From positions 15,715,082-15,779,081 of the forward strand of contig NC_071397.1 of the NCBI RefSeq assembly GCF_022682495.2: DNA of 64,000 nt, read 5' to 3'. The notes below the pieces were generated by a model. It did no database searches. It saw only the letters and a list, made by a program, of their open reading frames with translations, and was not told the DNA's origin. The position numbers and the translations under genes were made by a program. The DNA comes from Desmodus rotundus (Eukaryota; Chordata; Mammalia; Chiroptera; Phyllostomidae). This document shows positions 36,252 through 47,068 of the stretch, one piece after another (within the stretch, counting starts at the first letter, position 1; the number at the start of each line of letters is the position of its first letter).

Positions 36252-36416
36252 CATTTCTATATTTTAAAAGCTCCTCACTTTTAGGTCTTGGTAGGTCTGC
36301 GGCCCAGGGGGAAGAGGGTTTTGGGGCCTCTCACAGCTAAGTAGCACATACAAACTAGGACTTGGCAGAGATAGCTGCTCCAGGTTTGATTCCTGGAGCC
36401 AGCAAAACAAAATTCA

Positions 36417-36548
36417 AGCCCTGGCTGGGTTGCTCAGTGGTTGAAGCTCACCCCTTACACCAAAATGGTTGTGGGGTCTATTCTTGGTCAGGGCATACAC
36501 CTAGGTTTCGGGTTTGATTTCCAGTCAGGGCACCTATGGGAAGCAACC

Positions 36549-36589
<41 letters not shown>

Positions 36590-36659
36590 GCCCCCTCCCT
36601 CCCTTCCTCTCTTTCTAAAATCAGTAATCATAGCCTTGTGTGAGGGTTTTTAAAAAAAC
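36417..36659 (+). mobile_element. VES-type SINE
   Basis: Head AGCCCTGGCTGGGTTGCTCA, CT tract 36554-36584, and an A-rich end after TGTGAGGGTTTTTAAAA. The frame 36441-36653 is not a gene. Confidence 0.9.
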
Positions 36660-37932
36660 AACTCAGGAGTGGTGGAGGATCTATGCCCGACAAAGTAACA
36701 GTGTTTAGGACAGCCTCTAGTGCTCAACAAGCATAGAAGCAGACTTGCTCTTACCAGACTGGTTCTAAGGCATCACTTATGCCAGAGGTTTACACTTCTT
36801 CACCTTGCCTGTTCTCTAATCTTCTGGCAACTCACTAAGACACTCAGAATGTATAATCAGGTAAAATCAGCAGCTGCTTGTAACAATGAATCCTGATTAG
36901 TGCACGATTCCATGAATGATGGAAATGTAGGTCTTTGCAGGTAAGATAGCAACTTGTGAACTATGCTAGTGGTGGTGTGTGGCAACCTTCGAAGGAAACA
37001 TGGCATCCAGTCTCCTAGTCAGAATTGCCTTAATGAAATAGTAATAGCTGGTCACTCTAAAATTAAACTAAATAAGTAATGAACAGCTCTCCCTTGAAAG
37101 GCTACTTTCTCCATGACTTCCACCTATTGAACCAATAGGCAACCTGGAGCCTGCCTACCTCTTCTATTCAGTAATGAGTGTAGATTTTAGATTATGGGTA
37201 TAGATTTTATAGACTTTAAATACATTCTTAAAATTGTGTTGTCTATCCATACATGTGGTCACTGCCCCAATACCACCTCCCAAATAGACTGTAAAATTCT
37301 CATGCTGGTTATTCTCAACTAGCTTCCTCTGGGATCAAAATGAATATTCTCCACCCTTCTGTTCCCTTCTCTATGTCCCACCCAGTAGGCTTATCTTGTA
37401 GACTATCATTTGGACTCCTTAGCCTTTTATTTTACCATTTGGAGTTGTCAATAGATGGCAATAACAATGCAATATGTTTGGCAGAAGATATGTCTCACCT
37501 TGACCTCAGGTCCTTCTCAAAGTCCCCTTCTATGATATGACTCGGTTATTACCAGTCTTGAATTACACTGTTTCTTTGATTTTTCCTCTTCAGTCCTGGC
37601 AGTGGTCTCCTACTGTTGTCTTTTCTATGGCCTCTTACAATTGGCGTTACCTGGGTAACTTAACATCCTTCTTTCTTTTAACCCTAGCCACGTCTCTGTA
37701 AATAGTCCCTTCATGAAAGTCTCAACATGTGTGTCATCTAAGCTGAACTCTCTTTCCTGCCATAATAACACTGACTGATATGGTAGTTCAAGGACAGAGG
37801 CTGGATCTTACCCATCTTTTAATCCCAGGGATTAACAAAGCACCTAGCACACAAAAAGTTCACAGAATATATTGTTGGGTCTAAACTTAGAGTAAAGGAA
37901 AAGCTCTCAGACAGCTTCCACCCTTGAACTAT
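36660..37932. other. Intergenic sequence with old repeat-like blocks
   Basis: 37370-37740 has the texture of an old LTR-type repeat (CAATAGATGGCAATAACAAT; ACCTGGGTAACTTAACATCC), family not assigned. 37785-37870 resembles an L2 3' end (GGATCTTACCCATCTTTTAA; AAAGCACCTAGCACACAAAA). No gene. Confidence 0.4.
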
Positions 37933-38181
37933 AGATGTCTGGTTTTCTTTTCCTTTCTTTTTTTATATTTTATTTATTTATTTTTAGAGAGAGGGGAAGG
38001 GAAGGAGAAAGAGAGGGAGAGAAACATCAATGTGTGGTTGCCTCTCATGCACCCCCTACTGGGGACCTGGCCTGCAACCCAGGCATGTGCCCTGACTGGG
38101 AATTGAACTGGTGACCATTTGATTCATGGGCCGGTACTCAATCCAATCAGCCACACCAGCCAGGGCAGATGTCTGGTTTTC
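37933..38181 (-). mobile_element. VES-type SINE with exact 15-bp TSD
   Basis: The body is 37948-38166; the minus strand starts GCCCTGGCTGGTGTGGCTGA. TSD AGATGTCTGGTTTTC is exact at 37933-37947 and 38167-38181. This is one of the youngest insertions in the window by that measure. Frame 37924-38106 is within it. Confidence 0.95.
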
Positions 38182-38639
38182 AAGGAGCTCCCAGTCTATT
38201 TCGCTGTAGCTTATAGGACCGTTCCCACTGTGTCTGAACTAGTGTGGTGCCCTAGAGCAATCACGGAACATGAAGACTGGCAGATCTTCGTATCTTATAG
38301 TAATTATTTAATTTCTCTAGGCTTCATTCTTTTGCTATTAGAGCTGACCTTTGGAGACTGGCTTGATTGTTTTAGAGGCCAAACTGTGGCACCAAAGAAA
38401 TTTAAAAACACAATGGCTTCGATGAGGGAGTAGTTTACTTCTCTCACACATAGTGACGAATATAAAAAGTGGCTCACACCAGTGGAGCAGGTATGTTCAG
38501 TGTGGTCATTCAACAGCCCATGTTCTTGCTGTCTTGTTCTTCTTCCACATCTGGGATATTATATTTTGCTTGGTTGAAACTGAGTGATAACTACCACAGG
38601 AATAAGAAAGCAAATACACTGCAACACATAATTTTCTTT

Positions 38640-39335
38640 AATTTTTTTCTAATATTTTTATTGTGGTAAAATACACATAACATAAAATTTAGTATCTTAA
38701 CCATTTTAAGTGTACAGTTCACTGGTATTAAGTACAGTCATATTGTTGTTCAACCAAAACCATCATCCTTTTCCAGAACACTTTTCATCTTGCAAAACTG
38801 AAACTCCGTACCCATTAAACCATAACTCCCCATATCTCCTCCCCCCTCGTCTCTGGCAACCACTCTTCTACTCTTTGTAACTACGAGCTCAGCTTTTTTT
38901 TTTATCTTTCTTTTTCATTTTTAAGATTGCACATGTAAGTGAGATTATACAGTATCCGTCTTGCTGTGTCTGGTTCATTTCACTAATCATAAAGTCCTCC
39001 AGGTTTATCCGTGATGTCCCCAATGGCGGAATTCCCTTCCCTGTGAAGACTGAGTGATATTTCGTTGTGTACATACACCGCATTTTCTCTACTCATTCAT
39101 GCAGTGATGAATATTTAGGTTGCTTCCATACCTTGGCTATTATGAATAATGCTGCAGTGAACATGGAACTACAGATACCTCTTTGAGAGAGTAATTTTAT
39201 TTCCTTTGGACATATACACAGAAATAAAACTTCTGGATCATATAGTAGTTTTACTTTTACTTTTCTGAGGAATCTCCATAGTGGTTTCCATAACTGCTGT
39301 GGCAATGCATGTGTGCATTTGTATGCGTGTTGCTC
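38640..39335 (-). mobile_element. L1M-type 3' end in minus orientation
   Basis: The plus strand reads GTGGTAAAATACACATAACA, then CATTTTAAGTGTACAGTTCA, CTGGCAACCACTCTTCTACT and AATAATGCTGCAGTGAACAT, the reverse of an old L1 ORF2 end and 3' UTR. The unnamed stretch 38182-38639 before it shows nothing certain. Confidence 0.7.
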
Positions 39336-39369
39336 AACAAGACAGAGGAAATGAAGCACAGACAATCAC

Positions 39370-39600
39370 AGACTCTGGAGTAAGACAGTTAGGTTTAAAT
39401 CCTGGCTCCTGCCCTTACTATATATTCACTTGAGCCGGTGACAATCTCTACAAGACTGTTTTAATCTATGAATTATGGACAACAATAATGACTATTTCAT
39501 AGAATTTTTGTGATAAATAAAAAACGCAACATATATAAGAGTTAAGACAATATATGGAATATAGGATGTGCCAAAATCAATTATTATTATTAAGAACTGC
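39370..39600 (+). mobile_element. MIR SINE
   Basis: GACTCTGGAGTAAGACAGTT, then GGTTTAAATCCTGGCTCCTG and TTTGTGATAAATAAAAAACG follow MIR order. The sequence from 39601 to 40134 holds nothing I can name. Confidence 0.6.
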
Positions 39601-40134
39601 ATTTCTGTGGGAACCAAGTAAGGCAAAGATAGGTGTGTATTTTCCAAGAAAGGCAGGTTGGAGTCAAACACCATGGTAGGCACCACTGTGATCAGCTGTG
39701 GACCGAGTAGCTTAGAAGTAGCAGTGGTCGTATCAAACTTCATGAAGATAGCCATATTCTTTTGTTCACCTTCACCCGGATGGAGGATGACGTAGGGACT
39801 TTAAAATCGCAAGTGGGGAGCATCAGAAGAAAGACAGAGACACAAATGCACAAAAATAAGAAGAAACAAAAGAGTAATGACCTCCTTAAACTACTTTAAA
39901 AGCTTGCATAGAGAATACGGCAAAACTCTAGCAATCACTTATTGCTTCTTCCCAACTTTAAGTGATTTTAGAACACCGTAGAAATTCTTGGGATGAACGA
40001 GAAAAATAAAAAGCTCCAAAGCCAGTGTCTTAGCCTACAGGACAGAAGCTTTTCCAGTTTGGAAAGTCATGCACACTCACTCTCACAGTATTCTAGGAGT
40101 CAAAAAGAATCACTGAAGTCCTCCGGGTCAAGGA

Positions 40135-40325
40135 TAAGTAACACAAAGGGGGGAGGAGGAGGTAAAGAGGGTAAAGGGGGATAAATAGTGATGGAAGGAG
40201 ACTTGACTTGTGGTGGTTAACACACAATACAATACGCACATGATGTGTCATAGAATGTACACCTGAAACCTGGGTAATTTTATTAACCAATATCACCCCA
40301 ATAAATTCAATAAAATAAAAAATAG
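40135..40325 (+). mobile_element. L1 3' UTR end
   Basis: The order is a G-rich stretch, then AAATAGTGATGGAAGGAGAC, CACAATACAATACGCACATG, GTACACCTGAAACCTGGGTA and CAATATCACCCCAATAAATT, ending in an A-rich tail. This is a 5'-truncated L1 copy. Confidence 0.7.
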
Positions 40326-40513
40326 AATAAGCAACACACACACACTTCTTGATGGAAAGCATGTAAAAGATTCCATGGACAAATTTTAAGAACATCACAT
40401 GATGTATTATTGTATTTTTGGAGCCAGGTCCTAAGTTTGTATATATGTATACTGAGTCTGGGAACACGTCACATATTTTGATATCTAAGACTGCAGCTTA
40501 AATGTTATTTTTT

Positions 40514-40750
40514 AAAAAACTATTGTAGCCCTGGCTAGTGTGGCTCAGTGGATTGAGTGCTAGTCTGCGATCCAAAGGGTTGCTGGTTCAATTTCCAGTC
40601 AAAGCACATGCCTGAATTGCAGGCCAGGTCTCCAGTAGAGGCGTGCAAGAGGCAACCATACATTGATGTTTCTCTCCTCTTTCTCCCTCCCTTCCTCTCT
40701 CTCTAAAAATAAATAAATAAAATCTTAAAAAAAAATAAAAAACTATTATA
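40514..40750 (+). mobile_element. VES-type SINE with 14-bp TSD
   Basis: The body is 40528-40736, with head GCCCTGGCTAGTGTGGCTCA. TSDs AAAAAACTATTGTA (40514-40527) and AAAAAACTATTATA (40737-40750) differ at one base. Confidence 0.92.
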
Positions 40751-42076
40751 TATCACATAATAAGTATTTTTAAATTATTATTTGTCCTTTACCCTACGTT
40801 CTTTTTTCAGTTTGTAAATATATATCAAATGTAACAGACAGAATATATTAGCAAGAAAACATTTGTTATAGCAAGAACTTTCTCAAAATATTGTTAAAAA
40901 TACAAATTAGATGTAAATGTTATGCATTTTTGTAGACAACAGATGATATTAAATAGTTTTGTAGACCATGTCCTCCCCCTAAATTTCTCTCCCTAGAATT
41001 ACCATGCATTAGAAATGATGTGTTTGTTAAAAAACAGAATCCTTAAGCCTAAATCTTGTATAATCAATTCTATGGTTCACATATTTTAATTGTCAGTATT
41101 TTAATTTATTCACCTCAATTTGTTCCACCAGGTCTAATTTCTGAGTCTGTGGGTAGTTTATGTGCAAGTTTATTACTTCAAAAGAAACTCAAGTTACTGT
41201 TCAGTATAAGAATATTATCCTTATTTAGGGAAGCCTTTAACTTATAAAGCTAGACTGAAAATGACTAAAGTCAAACAAAATTTACCAAACTTGACTCTAG
41301 ACCCATGTCTTTTGTTTGATATAATATGACCCACACTTCTGCCTTAACGTAATTCTCATATCCAGTTACCACCCTGTGGGAAGTTCAGGTTTATGCTTTG
41401 AATGAGAGTATCATCTCCTTCTGTGGAGCAAAGAAAACATGAGAGTTTCCTGGAAAGAAAAAGCGTTATATGAAGGACAAAATGATAGCCCTGTTCCGAC
41501 ATAAAAGTGGGAAAATACAATTATCTGTAAGGAAGAGTTAGAGGTTAAAATGTGAGTAAGTGTTATGACGCAGAGACCTTGATGGCCAATGCCACATATC
41601 AGTGCCTCGGCTGTGACTGTGCTGTAGAACATTCCTCTTCACTAAGGCCAAAAGATGCCTTACTATACTCTCTGCCACACTCCATGATGTTGCACGCTGT
41701 TCCCACTTGTTGACATTCATTACAATTGGTTTTATTGTTAACTAACTTTTTGTATATGTGGGTACTGCTTCCCCACAGGGTTGTAAGTTCCTCCAGATAC
41801 TGAAAATCATGTTTGAGTCACTTCCTAATGCCTTCCTCATTATCTAATAAAACATTGGACATAAATATAATAGGGGCTTACTAATTATTGAATTGTTTAG
41901 TTTGAATTTAAATAAATTATTGAGAATTAACCTGTTCAACTTACATCTAAAGAAGGTAAAAGCTAGCACTGAGTATCAGAATCATTTTAATTTTGTATAA
42001 CTAGTCTCTTCCATTTAAAACAAAACTTCAGTGATAAATAAATCAAGTCATGGCCCAGTCAAAAGCAATAATAATC
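40751..42076. other. Intergenic sequence with an L2 3' end
   Basis: About 41750-41890 reads like an L2 3' end (TTGTAAGTTCCTCCAGATAC; TAATAAAACATTGGACATAA). The remainder is AT-rich and unassigned; frames at 41411-41720 are not protein-like. Confidence 0.45.
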
Positions 42077-42235
42077 AGCCCTGGCCAGGTGGTCCAGTTA
42101 GTTTGAACGCTGGCCCATAACCAAAAGACTGTGGTTCTGGTCATGGCACATACCTCAATTCCTGACAGCATGCAGGCAAGTGGTCAAGTCTCTCTCTCTG
42201 AAATCAATAAAAACATATCCTCAAGATTTAAAAAA
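42077..42235 (+). mobile_element. VES-type SINE with shortened body
   Basis: The head is GCCCTGGCCAGGTGGTCCAG, but the middle is much shorter than in other copies and the CT tract is only about ten bases (42190-42199). It ends ATCAATAAAAACATATCCTC and an A-rich stretch. Confidence 0.8.
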
Positions 42236-45200
42236 TATCTAATAGTCATCATTTATTATTTTGAAGTTTTAAAAAACCAATAATAACATTTATTTTTTGA
42301 CAGAGATTAGGTATTCAGCAACAGTATGAAATAAAGGAGAGAGGAGTAAAAATAATAGATAAAGTTTAAATTATCAGAAAAAATTAATAAAAGCCAAAAT
42401 AATTCTGATGATTTCAGCTTTGATTGCTAACTGAAATGTCCATATTATTCATCTCTGTATTAAAAACAAATGAAAGGCATGACTCAAAGAAAACTTTTAC
42501 TTTACACAGGAATATCATGATAAAATGTGGAAGACTTCAGAAGCTGAGGACATTCATTTAAACTCACAGAAGACTGGAGCATGGAGAAATCTTGAAGATC
42601 CCTACCTAGTATATCTGCCTAAGGTAAGAAAAAGGCCCCGGGGCCCCAGAGATTTGCTATGAGTGTGAAATTAGTGACTAAACCAGGAAGAGAAAATAAA
42701 CCTATCTAACTTTCCGTGTGTGCCCTTTAACCACAAACACAGACATTCCCCCCTTTATCATGCATGATGATGCACTCTGGCTCATTGTAAATGCTGTTAC
42801 TTTAAATCCCCTTTAGAAAACTTTCCATCTAATGCCTCAAACGGTCCATTGACCATCTTTTTCACCACCTGAACAATGTGTCAATAGATTGTAAACTGTT
42901 AACATTCCTACTTGGTAGAGGGAACATCGCTCTATGTCACACAATATGGAATGAACAGAGGAAAATCCTTGATTGAAATGGACTCTACCAGTCCGAGGCT
43001 ACTTTTCACCAATAGATAAGTTTAAGTAATCAAGTACTGACTTCATATTCAAATATCTCATTGTATTGTTAAAAACTAAGTCTACTAAAATTTACACAAA
43101 CTTTGATTTTTTTTAAAATGCATTTGAAATAAATGCATTAGCTTGTATTCTGGCTAAAGAAAGCAAGAATTAATCCAAATTAAGCATTTCTTTCATTAAT
43201 TTAAGTTGTGTCCAAAATATGTAATCAAAAATAATTTCATAAAATATACTATGAGTAAAAATCAGCAGTAGGTAATTTATTGATTACCTATCACACAGAA
43301 CAGGTAATCAATAAATATGTGTTTAATGAATAAAATCATTTTATCTAAAGCTTTGAGACTTTTATCCCTTTTAGCCTGGGGACCTGCTACCCAGTAAAGT
43401 TATAAAAACCTTGTACAAAAATAAGTTGGAGTACCAAAAAGCAAGCCATCGGAGCCAGATGTAAATGAGTAATTCAGACAATACATGCTCCAGTAGTTCA
43501 GTAGAAGGCAAAGGGCTTGGCAAGGCGGGCGGGGGAAGGAATGGCTCATGTAACTGGACTGGATGTTGACCCGACAACAGACACTACTCTTAAGAAAATA
43601 AGAATGATTCTGCGATTAAATCCTTTGAAAACTAGTTTCACTCTTTCCACATAGACAGCTTTTGAATGTGATATTTAGGAGAGCATACCCAACTGAAGTG
43701 CAAAAATCCTTTTCACAAAACACATTTTCCTTACTACCTTAAGATCAAATAAATAATAATAATAATAAATGCAGCTTGAGAAGGAAAAGCCACCCTTCCA
43801 TTTATTCTTTTTTGTGTTTTACCTTAAAAGAAGCTTTGATTTTTTTTTTTTTTAATACATCAGTCAGCATCCAGCTCATTTCTGTGCTGATGTGTTAACC
43901 TTCTCCCTCTGGACACTTGGGATATTAATATTATCCTCTGGAACAACCAGCAAAAGAAATAAAGCATTTACACAAATACTACAAATTAGATTAAACTGCA
44001 GTTCTGATGGAACCCTGTGACATACAGTTTCTTGTGAATTAAAGCCAAATGTACAAGCATTTAATGACTAATCCTTTTAGGTATTTTAATGCCCACATGA
44101 AGATTTATTGAGGAGAAAGGGAAAGCAGATGCGGTTTTCCGTTAGAGCCTGCCTGCGGGCGGAGGATTGAGCAGATTGGCTTTTTTTTAATTAATATTTC
44201 AGTTCTTTGTGTTTTGGCGGGCAGGTTGCACGTGGTCCTGGTACTGAAGGGACAGCTCCCTTCTCTTAGGCTGTGTGCTGAGGCTCGCTGTCTAAGGGGC
44301 AGTACAGATCCTAGAAAGAGAGAAGAGAAAGAGGGGGTGCCAGAGTGAGATCGAGTGCTGACTCCCCCCTGTTCCTTGTACCCCACGCAGTCATAGGATT
44401 GCCTGCTCCAAAAATTAACCTACTGATCTACGTGGGTAATCTTAGGCATACTGGAGGCTTTCTCAGTTCAGCCACAAGAGGGGAGGAGAAAGCTTGTCAG
44501 GCCCTCCTCCCTCCCCTGGGCTTACTACGAAAAACTTCTCCGATGTTAAGGGGAGAACTTTGAAGATAAGAAAGGCAAGCTCGCTGGCATTTTAGGAGTC
44601 CCTCCTGCAGATGTTAAGATTCAAATTAATGACATCTCCAGCATCACATTTGCTATTTATGTTACAAAACCGTGTTGAATAAAGTAATATATATGTGCAT
44701 ATGTGTGTATAGAGATGGAAATAGATGTAGATATAGCTATATAGACCCTGATCAACCAACTTAAAAATATCAGTGATCTTGAAAAGTTCCTTTTCTATTT
44801 AATCATTACATACTAGTATGAAACAAAGTTTGAACTTTGTTTTAAAGTTCACCTTGGTATAAGAAAAAGAGGTAAGAAACTGTGAACTATTGGTAATCAC
44901 ACATTGCTTTCATTTGAAAATATCATGGAAACTAAATTGGATAATGTAAGAATCTTTTTATATCAAATGCCATACATTTGTGTTAAACTGAGACCTAGAA
45001 TATGCATTTGTATTTACATTTCTCCCCTTATGGTAAATATTATTATTGTTCTTCATGTTTCATTCTCCCTTTCTCCTGAGCATATGGGAAGATTACACTC
45101 TCTCCTTGCCCTGTAGTTTAGCAGAAATGCAACTGGATCTGGCTAACGTGTTTCTGAAACAAAAGACTTATTTACTTGTGCAAGACCCTCCAGCCCCCTC

Positions 45201-45681
45201 CCCAACCTTCATCTTCTGCTAATGCAGAGATAAAGATCTCAACAAATCCCTGAGGCTCTGAACAGAGGATAGTGGGCCTGAGGAGTTGTCCAAACCCGCG
45301 GTGGATGGGTGCTTGATAGAAATAAACATTTGTTGTTAAGTCACAGAGATTTTTGAATTGATTGTTACCATAGTGCAGTATGTCCTAGTCTGACCAATAA
45401 ACTCCTTTAGAAGAAAAAGAGAGTAAGCTACTCATGGTCAGAATTGTCGTGGGGCATTATAAACCTATGTGGTTCAACAGAAATAAAACCAAAGCCACAT
45501 AAGTAATTTCAAATTTTCTAATATCAGTATTTTAAAAAACATATAATTTTATATCTAGTAATATATTGATCAACATATGTAAAATGTTATAATCAATAAA
45601 AATTATGAAATACATTATTTTTTCATACTGAGTATTTGAAAATTAGGTATATATTTTATACTTACAACACATCTCAGTTTG
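42236..45681. other. Intergenic sequence; hairpin and old repeat-like fragments
   Basis: No gene was found. There are perfect 15-base hairpin arms at 43275-43289 and 43302-43316, an (AAT)n run at 43755-43768 and a T-run near 43838-43852. The stretch 45290-45395 resembles the end of an old LTR (AATAAACATTTGTTGTTAAG). 42480-43070 and 44100-44640 have no recognisable repeat. Confidence 0.4.
43275..43316. repeat. Perfect inverted repeat, 15-base arms and 12-base loop
   Basis: Arms ATTTATTGATTACCT (43275-43289) and AGGTAATCAATAAAT (43302-43316) are exact reverse complements. The right arm looks like part of an L2-type 3' end (AATCAATAAATATGTGTTTA). Confidence 0.85.
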
Positions 45682-45899
45682 AAGAAGCTTCATTTCATTT
45701 TCTTTTTAAGATTTTATTTTTAGACAGAGGAAGGGAGGGACTCATCAATGTGTGGTTGCTTCTCAAATGTCCCCCACTGGGGACCTGGCTCACAACACAG
45801 GCATGTGCCCTGACTGGGAATCAAACCCCCAGCCCTTTGGTTCACAGGTGGTGCTCAGTCTATGGAGCCACACCAGCCAGGGCAAGAAGCTTCATTTCA
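45682..45899 (-). mobile_element. VES-type SINE with exact 16-bp TSD
   Basis: The body is 45698-45883; the minus strand starts GCCCTGGCTGGTGTGGCTCC. TSD AAGAAGCTTCATTTCA is exact at 45682-45697 and 45884-45899. Frames 45636-45946 overlap it and are not genes. Confidence 0.95.
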
Positions 45900-46477
45900 A
45901 ATTGTTAATGTCTTTTAGCCAAAGACCACCAAATGCATACCCATAGTTGAAGAAATTGGATTCATAACTTGCAGCAATGAAGGACATCCATCATGGGAAG
46001 CCATGGAACATTTCAATAAATGGGGATGTTAGGAAGGTCTAGTGATAGGATTTGGACTTCAGTTGGGTGATTTCAAGGACGGTACAAGAAGCACAGGTTC
46101 ATGCTGGATTGAGTGCTCTCCGAAAAAAGGAGAAGTTTTTGATTGGGTATCTCAGTAAGCTTTTTATAGGGAGGGAAGACTAAAGCTAAAGCTGTGATTA
46201 GTAGAGAGACAGGGGAGGAGTATGTCTTGGTATTTTGGGGTTTGGACAATGTTCACGTTTTGTCTGTGTCCAGACATGAGTATGCTGTAGTCTTATTTTC
46301 ATCTTGATCCGTCATGCTCAGAGTGGCACTGTGACAGTTCTGTGAGGGGGTTGGCAGCAGAACCAAGACCTGACTGTGAGTGTCAGGCCGCTCTGTAGCA
46401 ACACCGTGGCCTAGCTGATAACACAAGTCCAAATCTGGATGACACAGGCCAATTTGTCGTTTGCTTTGTTTTTGCTT

Positions 46478-47068
46478 ATATTAGTCTGCTAGAGCTGCAA
46501 TAACAGAACATCACACACTGGAGCTTAAACAACAGAAGTTTATTTTCTTACAGTTGTTGAGGCTGGAGGTGTCAGCAGGTTTGGTTTCTCCAAAGGCCTC
46601 TCTTCTTGGCCTGCAGATGGCCACCTTCCTGATGTGTCCTCACATGGTTTTTCTTCTGCGGTACACTTTGCTAATGCCTCTTTCTCTTCTCATAAGGACA
46701 TACACCACCCTAGCTGGTGAGGGTCAGTTGGTTGGAGCATTATCCCATAAACCGAAAGGTAACAGGTTCAATACCTGGTCAGAGCACATGCCTAGGTTGT
46801 ATATTCAGCCCCCTGTTCAAAGCCGGTACGGGAGGCAACCAATCGATGTTTCTCTTTGTCTACCCTCCCCCCACCCCTTCCTCTCTCTCTGAAGTTAAAA
46901 AAAAAAAGACCAAAAAACAGAGTAAGGCCAAGCATCCTGTTAGATTAGGGCCCCACACTTTTGACCTCAAGTAACCTTAATTACCTCCTTAAAGGCCTCA
47001 TCTCCAAATATAGTTACATTGGGGGTTAAGCCTTCAATAAAAAAATTTTGAGGAAACAAACTCAGTCC
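46478..47068 (-). mobile_element. MLT1-like ERVL-MaLR LTR, split by a SINE
   Basis: The plus strand shows the reverse of an MLT1 LTR: AACAACAGAAGTTTATTTTC, GATGTGTCCTCACATGGTTT, then after the SINE TTAGATTAGGGCCCCACACT, TTACCTCCTTAAAGGCCTCA and TACATTGGGGGTTAAGCCTT. It is nearly complete apart from the insertion. Confidence 0.8.
46709..46910 (+). mobile_element. VES-type SINE inside the MLT1 LTR; last SINE before the gene
   Basis: Head CCCTAGCTGGTGAGGGTCAG, CATTATCCCATAAACCGAAA, B-box-like GGTTCAATACC, CT-rich end and an A-run at 46898-46908. No recognisable SINE follows in the remaining 17 kb. Confidence 0.88.

Noticed and set aside
36290..36420. Sequence between two SINEs that looked like another SINE
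   Set aside because: It has a GTTTGATTCCTGG B-box-like word but no SINE head, CT tract or tail that I can align; left unassigned.
42590..42640. Splice-donor-like CTAAGGTAAGAAA as a possible exon end of an unknown gene
   Set aside because: No acceptor, coding frame or recognisable protein next to it; isolated donor-like words are common.
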